Origin: DASRJX01 sp035649235 | GTDB taxonomy: Bacteria > Acidobacteriota > Polarisedimenticolia > Gp22-AA2 | Length of the DNA stretch: 37,675 nucleotides | Assembly (NCBI GenBank): GCA_035649235.1 | Contig: DASRJX010000041.1 | Coordinates: forward strand, 1 to 37,675 | Reading direction: 5' to 3' | In this document: positions 31,339-37,675 of the stretch, piece after piece | Numbering within the stretch: position 1 is the stretch's first letter | Layout: every line of letters starts with the position of its first letter | Translations under genes and position numbers: made by a program | The notes under the pieces: generated by a model | What the model saw: the letters and a program-made list of their open reading frames with translations, nothing else | Databases searched by the model: none | What the model was told of the DNA's origin: nothing

Positions 31339-33987
31339 TCACTCGGATCGGAGCGCGATCACCGGGTCGACCTTCGTGGCCCTTCGGGCGGGCAGGTAGG
31401 AGGCCAGGAGCGTCACGGCCAGGAGGAGGATCGCGGCCATCAGAAACGTCACGGGATCGCCCGGCCGCAGGCCTTCGACGAGGCCGACGAGCACGCCCGC
31501 CAGTGCTGTGGCCCCCGCAAGTCCGAGGACGGTTCCCGCGACCGCGAGGCCGAGCCCCTGGCGCAGCACGAGCCGCAGGATGTCGGAGCGGGCGGCGCCG
31601 AGGGCGAGCCGGATCCCCATCTCCTGCGTCCGCTGCGTCACGGTGTACGACACGACACCGTACAGTCCGACGGAGGCCAACCCCAGAGCCAGGGCGGCGA
31701 AGAGCAGAAGGAGCGCCGCGTAGGCCCGGGGAGCGGCGAGCGAGGCCGAGAGGACCTCGTCCATCGTCCGCAGCCGGTGGATCGGCACGTCGCGATCCAC
31801 CGAGCGCGCCGCGCCCCGGATCGCCCCGGCCACGGCCAGCGGCTCCCCTTCCGTGCGGGCCACCAGGACCAGCCACGGCCAGGGCGGGCCCGGCTGGAGG
31901 TAGTCGAGAAAGATCTCGGGGCGCGTCGGCACGCCGAGCCCCGACTGCCGGACGTCGCCCGCCACTCCGACGACCTCGAGCGTGGTGTCCGGGCCACCCT
32001 CCAGGGGGAGTACGATCTCCCGGCCGAGCGCGCTCTCTCCGGGCCAGAACTGCCGTGCAGCCGTCTCGTTGACGACGATGACGGCGCGCGTGTTCCCGGC
32101 GTCCCGATCGGTGAATTCACGCCCTTCGCGCACGGGGATGCCGAGGGTCCGGAAGTAGCCCGGGCTGGCGATGTTGAAATCGGCGCTGAGGGCTCCGTCC
32201 GGCGCCGGATCGGATCGGCCGGGGATGTGGAAGCCGAGAGAGTCCGATCCTCCGCCCAGAGGCAGGTTGGCCACCAGCGCGGCCGAGGTCACTCCCGGCA
32301 GCCCCCCGATGCCCTCGAGCAGCCCCTGGTAGTACCGGATCCGATCGGCCTGGCTCGCAAGCCGGCTCCGCGGCAGGAAGGCATCGACGGTCACGACGCC
32401 CTCCGCCCTGAAACCCGGGGCCGTGGCGCGCAGCACGAGGAGCGATCGGAGGAGCAGTCCCGCACCGGCCATCAGAACCAGGGCCAGAGCGGTCTCCGCG
32501 ATCACCAGGCCGCCGCGGAGGCGCCGCGATCGCGTCCCCGTCGTCGTGGAGCGGCTCGATTCACCCAGGCCCTCGACCGGCGATCCCGACGCCGCGGAGA
32601 ACGCCGGCAGGATGCCGGAGAGGATCGCCGTCGCGAGAGTCGCCATGAGGGTGAACCCGAGGACCCGCCCGTCGGTACTGGTGGTCTCGAGGCGGGGGAT
32701 CGGGAAGCTCCGCGACAGGAAGGACACGAGGAGGGCGGACGCCCAGGAGGAGAGCAGGAGGCCGACCACCCCTCCGGCCCCCGCCAGGACCAGGCTTTCG
32801 GCGAGCAGCTGGCGCACCAGGCGCCCGCGTCCGGCGCCGAGCGCCGCGCGGACGGCCAGCTCCTTCCGGCGCGCGGCGCCGCGGGCCAGCATCAGGTTGG
32901 CGACGTTGGTGCACGCGATCAGGAGCACCAGCGCCACGACACCCAGGACGATCAGCAGCCCCTGGCGGAAGACGCCGGCCTGGGCCTCGATCAGGGGGAC
33001 GACGCGCGCTCCGACGCCCCGGTTGGAATCGGGGTGTTCCGCGGCCAGGCGGCGGCTCACGAGATCCAGGTCCGCCTGCGCTTGGTTCACGGAGACACCC
33101 GGCCGCAGCCGGCCGAGGACGCGCAGGAAGCCGTGGCCGCGGCTCGGATCGCGGACCAGGGGGACGTAGACCTGCTCCTGCTCGCCGGGAGCGATCTTGA
33201 GGCCCGCCGGCATCACGCCGACGATCGTGAAGGCCTCTTCGTTGAGCCGGACCGTCTGGCCCACGATGTCGGGCCTGCCGGCGAAACGGCTCTTCCAGAG
33301 CCCGTCGCCGAGCAGGGCGACGCGCGCGCCGCCCGGCTCCCCTTCCTCGCGCCGGAACGTCCGGCCGGACGCCGGCCGGACCCCCAGCAGCTCGAAGAGG
33401 CCCGGCGTCGCCTGGAGGGCCGCGACCAGCTCGGCCCCGTCGCCGCCCGAGAGGATCATGCCGCGCCCGGTCATTCCGGCGAGCCCTTCGAAGCTCGCGC
33501 TCTGGGTCCTCCAGTCGTCGAAATCAGGGTACGAAGCGACGTCCTGGGTGCGGCCGCGCTCCGAGTCGGTCGCCCAGACATGGACCAGGCGCTCGGAATC
33601 GGGATACGGCAGCGGGCGCAGGAGGACGGCGCTGACCACGCTGAACACGGCGCTGTTGGCGCCGATCCCCAGCGCCAAGGTCAGAACCGCGACGGCCGTA
33701 TAACCGGGGTTCCGCCGCAGCGTCCGCGCCCCGAACCGGAGGTCGCGCCCCAGGGCCTCCAGCCCCGGAAGGCCGCGCCGCTCCCGGCAGCGCTCCTCGA
33801 CCTGTTCGATCCCCCCGAGCTGGATGAGGGCGAGTCGCCGCGCCTCCGCGGCGGACCGTCCCGATCGCAGCAGGTCGTCGATGTGCATTTGGAGGTGGCT
33901 CTCGAGCTCCTCCTTCGTCTCCTGGTCCGTCCGGCTCCTCCGGAACGCGCCGACCAGCCGCCGCCATCCCGCGCGCCACCGCCTCAC
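31339..33987 (-). CDS. duplicated orphan MacB/FtsX-type permease (ADOP family)
   Basis: An 882-residue membrane protein with two copies of the MacB periplasmic domain plus FtsX permease unit, and no ATPase domain. Residues 1-75 are the helical prefix seen in acidobacterial duplicated orphan permeases. The first membrane helix follows RRNPGYTAVAVLTLALGIGAN at about 90-110. Three more helices start near IVLGVVALVLLIACTNVANL, and the second unit begins near LVIAETALALVLMAGAGLLL. The chain ends with SYLPARRATKVDPVIALRSE, the usual FtsX end. GTG at 33987 overlaps the padR stop (GTGA). No cognate ATPase is next to it. The substrate is unknown; the family is typical of Acidobacteriota and is the best taxonomic marker here. 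Confidence 0.9.
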   Translation of the reverse strand: MRRWRAGWRRLVGAFRRSRTDQETKEELESHLQMHIDDLLRSGRSAAEARRLALIQLGGIEQVEERCRERRGLPGLEALGRDLRFGARTLRRNPGYTAVAVLTLALGIGANSAVFSVVSAVLLRPLPYPDSERLVHVWATDSERGRTQDVASYPDFDDWRTQSASFEGLAGMTGRGMILSGGDGAELVAALQATPGLFELLGVRPASGRTFRREEGEPGGARVALLGDGLWKSRFAGRPDIVGQTVRLNEEAFTIVGVMPAGLKIAPGEQEQVYVPLVRDPSRGHGFLRVLGRLRPGVSVNQAQADLDLVSRRLAAEHPDSNRGVGARVVPLIEAQAGVFRQGLLIVLGVVALVLLIACTNVANLMLARGAARRKELAVRAALGAGRGRLVRQLLAESLVLAGAGGVVGLLLSSWASALLVSFLSRSFPIPRLETTSTDGRVLGFTLMATLATAILSGILPAFSAASGSPVEGLGESSRSTTTGTRSRRLRGGLVIAETALALVLMAGAGLLLRSLLVLRATAPGFRAEGVVTVDAFLPRSRLASQADRIRYYQGLLEGIGGLPGVTSAALVANLPLGGGSDSLGFHIPGRSDPAPDGALSADFNIASPGYFRTLGIPVREGREFTDRDAGNTRAVIVVNETAARQFWPGESALGREIVLPLEGGPDTTLEVVGVAGDVRQSGLGVPTRPEIFLDYLQPGPPWPWLVLVARTEGEPLAVAGAIRGAARSVDRDVPIHRLRTMDEVLSASLAAPRAYAALLLLFAALALGLASVGLYGVVSYTVTQRTQEMGIRLALGAARSDILRLVLRQGLGLAVAGTVLGLAGATALAGVLVGLVEGLRPGDPVTFLMAAILLLAVTLLASYLPARRATKVDPVIALRSE

Positions 33988-34328
33988 CGGGACGCCTCCC
34001 CCGCCGCGAGGAACCGCGCCAGGATCGCGGCCGTCTTCTCCCAGTCCCTCTCCTCTCTCTGCAGCAACCGGCGCCCGGCGCGCGTCAGCCGGTAGTACTT
34101 CGCCCTGCGGTTGTGGTCGGAGACGCCCCACTCGGAGGCGACGGCGCCTTCCTGCTCCAGCCTCACGAGGGCCGGGTAGAGCGTCCCGTAGTTGACGGAG
34201 AGCAGGTCGCCGCTCGTCTGCTCGATCCGCCGCGCGATCCCGTACCCGTGCAGCGGCCCCATCGCTTCCAGCGTCTTGAGCACCATCAGCGCCAGCGTGC
34301 CCTGCCGGACGTCCGTCTTGTCGCCCAT
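33984..34328 (-). CDS. PadR-family transcriptional regulator
   Basis: A 114-residue winged-helix repressor of the small PadR (subfamily 2) type. The recognition-helix region HGYGIARRIEQTSGD then LSVNYGTLYPALVRLEQEG is unmistakable, and the C-terminal helix for dimerisation covers about 88-108. It is coupled to the orphan permease (GTGA) and probably regulates it. The ATG at 34328 is preceded by GGGAGGAG. Two operator-like palindromes upstream, one touching the ribosome site, suggest autorepression. PadR proteins of this kind often respond to small toxic molecules, but the ligand is not readable. Confidence 0.93.
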   Translation of the reverse strand: MGDKTDVRQGTLALMVLKTLEAMGPLHGYGIARRIEQTSGDLLSVNYGTLYPALVRLEQEGAVASEWGVSDHNRRAKYYRLTRAGRRLLQREERDWEKTAAILARFLAAGEASR

Positions 34329-34336
34329 CGCTCCTC

Positions 34337-34355
34337 CCTATGGGAACCCCATAGG
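34337..34355. promoter_or_regulatory. PadR-type operator 1, perfect palindrome
   Basis: CCTATGGG-aac-CCCATAGG: perfect 8-bp arms and a 3-base centre. It adjoins the ribosome site of padR, so binding would block the start of the transcript. Confidence 0.65.
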
Positions 34356-34368
34356 AAATACCACGGCT

Positions 34369-34387
34369 CCTATGGGAATGCAATAGA
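34369..34387. promoter_or_regulatory. PadR-type operator 2, degenerate copy
   Basis: CCTATGGG-aat-GCAATAGA: the left arm is identical to operator 1 and the right arm matches at 5 of 8 positions. The centres are 32 bp apart, about three helical turns, so two dimers would bind on the same DNA face. Confidence 0.55.
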
Positions 34388-34464
34388 AAAAGCGGCGGGG
34401 TGCCGTCACGGGCAGCGCCGGTGGCGGCCGGGGCGTCGCGCAGGCCCGCCCCGCGCGCCTGTGC

Positions 34465-34470
34465 TAGACT
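34465..34470 (+). promoter_or_regulatory. possible -10 box (TAGACT) of the RND efflux genes
   Basis: GTGCTAGACTCC lies about 80 bases upstream of the adaptor GTG. No clear -35. The 221-base gap 34329-34549 also holds the PadR operators and no gene. Confidence 0.4.
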
Positions 34471-34549
34471 CCGCGGCAACGGAAAGTCTGGCAGCCAGGG
34501 GATGTGTCGGGGATGAGCGCCGCGGGGGCGGCGGTCCGGGGAGGACATC

Positions 34550-35722
34550 GTGATCCAGTGCGACATCCAGTCGGCGCGCGGGCGCGCGGCCCTGGCCGCA
34601 GCGCTGGTCCTGTCCCTTCTCGCCTGCAAGGGGGAAGCCGCGCCCCAGGCGCCGCCCGCCGCGGTCAAGGCCGCGATCGTGCTGCACCGCGACGTCCCGG
34701 TGTTCATCGAGGCGATCGGCCAGACGCGCGGCAACACGGAGACCGAGATCCGGGCCCGCGTGGAGGGATTCGTCGAGAAGGTTCACTTCCAGGAAGGCAT
34801 GCCGGTGAAAAAGGGGGACCTGCTCTACACCCTCGACGCGGGCCCCTTCCAGGCAAACCTGGCCCAGGCCAAGGCGAACCTCGCCGAAGCGCAGGCGCAG
34901 TGGGCCCGCACCCGGCAGGACGTGGAGCGCTTCGAGCCCCTGGTCAAGGACAACGCCGTCTCCCGCCAGGAGTACGAGACCTCGGTGGCCCTGGAGAAGG
35001 CCGCCGCGGCCGCGACCGAGGCCGCGCAGGCCGCCGCGAGGCGGGCCGCGGTCGACTTCGGGTACACCAAGGTCCTGGCGCCGGACGACGGTCTGGTGGG
35101 TCGATCCGAGGTCCAGGCCGGCACGCTGGTGGGGCGGGGGCTCCCCACGCTTCTCACCCGGGTTTCCAAGATCGACCCGATCCACGTCCGCTTCACTCTC
35201 GCCGAGGCAGACTACCTCCGCTACGCCCGGGCGAAGCGTTCACCGGAGATCGTTGATAAGGGGACGATCCCCTTCGAGCTGATTCTGGCTGACGGCTCGA
35301 TTCATCCGCACAAGGGGCGCTTCGTCTTCGTCGATCGCGCCGTCGATCCCGAGACCGGGACGATCCTCGTGGAGGCCGCCTTCCCGAACCCGGACGGTCT
35401 CGTCCGTCCCGGTCAGTACGCCAAGGTGCGGGCCTTGGCGGAGGTCAAGAAGGGCGCCATCCTGGTCCCGCAGCGATCGGTGCAGGAGCAGCAGGGGGTG
35501 TTCAACGTCGCCGTGGTGAAACCCGACGACACCGTCGAGCTGCGCCCGGTCCGGACGGGCGAGCGCATCGGAGCGCTCTGGATCATCGAATCGGGACTCA
35601 AGCCGGACGAGCGCATCGTCGTCGAGGGTCTGCAGAAGGTCCGGCAGGGGGCCAAGGTGACCGCCCAGATGGTGGCCATCGAAGACGCCGCCGCCTCGTC
35701 GTCCGGCACACCCGGGGCCTGA
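34550..35722 (+). CDS. RND efflux periplasmic adaptor (membrane fusion protein), lipoprotein
   Basis: A 390-residue AcrA/MexA-type adaptor that should connect the inner-membrane pump to an outer-membrane channel. It has a lipoprotein signal with lipidation at about C26 (LSLLAC). The barrel-sandwich/lipoyl half (EIRARVEGFVEKVHFQEGM) starts near 65. An alpha-hairpin lies at about 100-165, and the second lipoyl half at about 170-195. The beta-barrel and membrane-proximal domains follow, with VDPETGTI and LVRPGQYAKVRA. GTG at 34550 is preceded by GGGGAGGA. The pump gene starts four bases after its stop. The outer-membrane channel gene is not in the window. Confidence 0.93.
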   Translation: MIQCDIQSARGRAALAAALVLSLLACKGEAAPQAPPAAVKAAIVLHRDVPVFIEAIGQTRGNTETEIRARVEGFVEKVHFQEGMPVKKGDLLYTLDAGPFQANLAQAKANLAEAQAQWARTRQDVERFEPLVKDNAVSRQEYETSVALEKAAAAATEAAQAAARRAAVDFGYTKVLAPDDGLVGRSEVQAGTLVGRGLPTLLTRVSKIDPIHVRFTLAEADYLRYARAKRSPEIVDKGTIPFELILADGSIHPHKGRFVFVDRAVDPETGTILVEAAFPNPDGLVRPGQYAKVRALAEVKKGAILVPQRSVQEQQGVFNVAVVKPDDTVELRPVRTGERIGALWIIESGLKPDERIVVEGLQKVRQGAKVTAQMVAIEDAAASSSGTPGA

Positions 35723-35725
35723 TCC

Positions 35726-37675
35726 GTGGCGAATTTCTTCATCCGGCGACCGATCGTCGCTATCGTCATCTCCATCATCATCGTCATCCTCGGCCTCTTC
35801 ACCCTGAAGGGGCTCAGCGTCGAGATGTACCCGTTCCTCGCCCCGCCGATGATCCGGGTCACCGCGACCTACCCGGGCGCCTCGGCCATCGCCGTCGAGC
35901 AGTCGGTGGCGACGCCGATCGAGCAGGAGGTCAACGGTGTCGACCGGATGATCTACATGAAGTCGTCGAACACCAGCGACGGCCGCATGCAGCTCGACGT
36001 GAACTTCGAGGTGGGCGTCGACCAGGACAACGCCAACGTCCTGACCCAGAACCGCGTCTCCTCGGCGCAGGCCCGTCTGCCGCAGGAGGTCATCGCCCAG
36101 GGCGTCACCGTCAAGAAGCAGAGCCCCAGCATCCTGATGCTGATCTCGCTGGCGTCGCCGAACGGCACCTATGACGCCAACTTCCTGATCAACTACTGCG
36201 GCATCAACCTGCGCGATCAGATCCTCCGGATCCCCGGCATCGCGCAGGTGGATCTCTTCGGGGGCACCGACTACGGCATGCGGATCTGGCTGCGGCCGGA
36301 TCGGCTGGCGCAGCTCAAGCTCACTCCCTCGGACATCATCTCGGCGATCAAGGAGCAGAACCTCCAGGCGCCCGCCGGCCGCGTCGGCATGGCCCCGTCG
36401 CCGAAGGGTCAGGAGTTCACCTACACGGTGAGCGCCCCGGGCCGCCTGGTGACGGCGGCGGAGTTCGAGAACATCATCGTCCGCGAGACTCCGACCGGGG
36501 GCATCATCCGCGTCAAGGACGTCGGCCGCGCCGAGCTCGGCTCGCAGGACTACAACTCGTTCGGCCGCCTGAACGGCAAGCCGGCCGGCGCCATGGCGGT
36601 CTACCTCCTGCCTGGCGCCAACCAGCTCAAGGCCGCCGAGGCCATCTACCACACCATGGAGACGGCCAAGGGCTTCTTCCCGGCGGACATGGACTACACG
36701 ATCGTCTACGACACGACCCCCGCCGTCGAGGCCTCGATCCACGAGATCATCAAGACCTTCGTCGAGGCGATCATCCTGGTCACGCTGGTGGTGTTCGTGT
36801 TCCTGCAGAACGTGCGCGCGACGATCATCCCGCTGATCACCGTGCCGGTGTCGCTCCTGGGCACCTTCATCTTCTTCCCGATGCTCGGCTTCTCGGTCAA
36901 CACCCTGTCGATGTTCGGCCTGGTGCTCGCCATCGGGATCGTCGTCGACGACGCCATCGTCGTGGTCGAGGCGGTGATGCACCACATCGAGCATGGCAAG
37001 AGCCCGAAGGACGCCACCATCCAGGCGATGCAGGAGGTTTCGGCCCCGGTGGTCGGCATCGCCCTCATCCTCTCGGCGGTGTTCATCCCGGTGGCGTTTC
37101 TCGGCGGCCTGACCGGGCGCATGTACCAGCAGTTCGCGCTGACCATCGCCATCTCGGTGCTGCTCTCGGCCTTCAACGCGCTGTCGCTGTCGCCGGCGCT
37201 GGCCGCCATGCTGCTGAAGCCGAAAAAGGAAGGCAAGCCGGGCCTCCTCGGCCGGGCCTTCGGCGGCTTCAACAAGGGCTTCGACAAGGCGACGACCGCC
37301 TACGTCGGCGTCGCGGCGCTCCTCGTGCGCAAGGCCTGGATCACCATCGTCGTCGTCGCGGGCGTCGTGGCCGGCGTCGTCTTCCTGGGCGGCAGCCTGC
37401 CGGCCGGGTTCATACCGGAGGAGGACCAGGGGATCCTCGGGGTCAACGTCCAGCTCCCGCCGGCCGCCTCGCTCGAACGGACCGGCGCGGTCCTGGCCCA
37501 GGTCGAGGAGATCCTCGGACGCACCGAGGGGATCCAGTCGTACGCGACCATCGGCGGCTACGGTGTCGTGACCAACACCTACCAGCCCAACTTCGGCACC
37601 ATCTTCTGCCGCCTGCGCCCGTGGGAGGAGCGGCACGGGGAGGCCCTGCACGTGCGCGGCATCATGGCCGGCCTG
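35726..37675 (+). CDS. RND multidrug efflux pump, HAE1 family (3' end outside window)
   Basis: The first 650 codons of an AcrB-like inner-membrane pump (full length normally about 1,040). GTG at 35726 starts VANFFIRRPIVAIVISII, the standard first helix. The periplasmic pore domains follow with IEQEVNGVDRMIYM and VQ-like segments. The proton-relay pair lies in helix 4 as D408-D409 (GIVVDDAIVVVEAV), equivalent to AcrB D407/D408; the partner Lys on helix 10 lies beyond the window. VFIPVAFLGGLTGRMYQQFALT and PAGFIPEEDQG are family hallmarks. It starts four bases after the adaptor stop. A long open frame on the opposite strand is a composition artefact. Drug specificity is not readable. Confidence 0.95.
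   Translation, partial: MANFFIRRPIVAIVISIIIVILGLFTLKGLSVEMYPFLAPPMIRVTATYPGASAIAVEQSVATPIEQEVNGVDRMIYMKSSNTSDGRMQLDVNFEVGVDQDNANVLTQNRVSSAQARLPQEVIAQGVTVKKQSPSILMLISLASPNGTYDANFLINYCGINLRDQILRIPGIAQVDLFGGTDYGMRIWLRPDRLAQLKLTPSDIISAIKEQNLQAPAGRVGMAPSPKGQEFTYTVSAPGRLVTAAEFENIIVRETPTGGIIRVKDVGRAELGSQDYNSFGRLNGKPAGAMAVYLLPGANQLKAAEAIYHTMETAKGFFPADMDYTIVYDTTPAVEASIHEIIKTFVEAIILVTLVVFVFLQNVRATIIPLITVPVSLLGTFIFFPMLGFSVNTLSMFGLVLAIGIVVDDAIVVVEAVMHHIEHGKSPKDATIQAMQEVSAPVVGIALILSAVFIPVAFLGGLTGRMYQQFALTIAISVLLSAFNALSLSPALAAMLLKPKKEGKPGLLGRAFGGFNKGFDKATTAYVGVAALLVRKAWITIVVVAGVVAGVVFLGGSLPAGFIPEEDQGILGVNVQLPPAASLERTGAVLAQVEEILGRTEGIQSYATIGGYGVVTNTYQPNFGTIFCRLRPWEERHGEALHVRGIMAGL

Noticed and set aside
27627..32072. 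Open frame of 1,481 codons on the plus strand, crossing several genes
   Set aside because: It lies antisense to clear genes (response regulator, phosphatase, permease), has an Arg/Gln/His-rich low-complexity translation and no domain. High GC removes stop codons.
35240..37651. Open frame of 803 codons on the minus strand
   Set aside because: Antisense to the RND adaptor and pump; it translates to Asp/His/Arg-rich repeats typical of the complement of membrane-protein codons.
1..37675. Mobile element or genomic island
   Set aside because: No transposase, integrase, tRNA, direct repeats or shift in base composition was seen; genes look chromosomal.

Overview
The window is about 37.7 kb of very GC-rich bacterial DNA, packed with protein genes, almost all on the minus strand. 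I see no rRNA, tRNA, CRISPR array, insertion sequence or phage gene. The best taxonomic hint is an 882-residue duplicated orphan MacB-like permease without an ATPase, paired with a PadR regulator. That arrangement is characteristic of Acidobacteriota. Serine/threonine kinases carrying PEGA domains and the GC-rich codon use fit too. The species cannot be named from this sequence.

Layout. 1-3472 holds the end of an M16-peptidase-like gene, a stand-alone iron-sulfur RecB-type nuclease, a secreted cyclophilin and a dCMP deaminase. 3486-7295 (minus) looks like an operon of fabI, an ABC-2 ATPase and permease, and a lipoprotein. 7457-17683 (minus) is a metabolic block. It has two tandem putrescine-type aminotransferases, a trehalose operon (DUF5752-like protein, TreT-like synthase, OtsB, OtsA), then an aldehyde dehydrogenase and a GABA aminotransferase. 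17918-20773 (minus) holds a UDP-GlcNAc 2-epimerase, a DegT-type sugar aminotransferase and a small membrane-anchored beta-sandwich protein behind a good sigma-70 promoter. 20882-28373 (minus) is a signalling block: a DHp-only histidine-kinase-like protein with a response regulator, then a PEGA-domain Ser/Thr kinase, a secreted TPR/beta-propeller protein and a secreted PEGA/PDZ/TPR protein. 28476-31293 has divergent secreted hydrolases, a purple-acid-phosphatase-like enzyme and an S10 carboxypeptidase. 31339-37675 has the orphan permease and PadR, divergent from an RND efflux adaptor and pump; the pump runs off the window.

How the genes fit together. Aminotransferases, aldehyde dehydrogenase and GabT could take putrescine through GABA to succinate. 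The trehalose operon encodes two independent synthetic routes and adds a protein of unknown function that I read as an internal duplication. The kinase operon looks like one coupled trans-envelope sensor. Genes in operons are joined by 4-base GTGA or ATGA overlaps, or by TGATG. Most promoter candidates share a -10 element of the form C-TATACT.

Least expected observations: an apparent ACG start for the ABC ATPase, a histidine kinase lacking its ATPase domain, the two-fold repeat in the DUF5752-like protein, the three-protein PEGA kinase operon, and paired PadR-type operators 32 bp apart.
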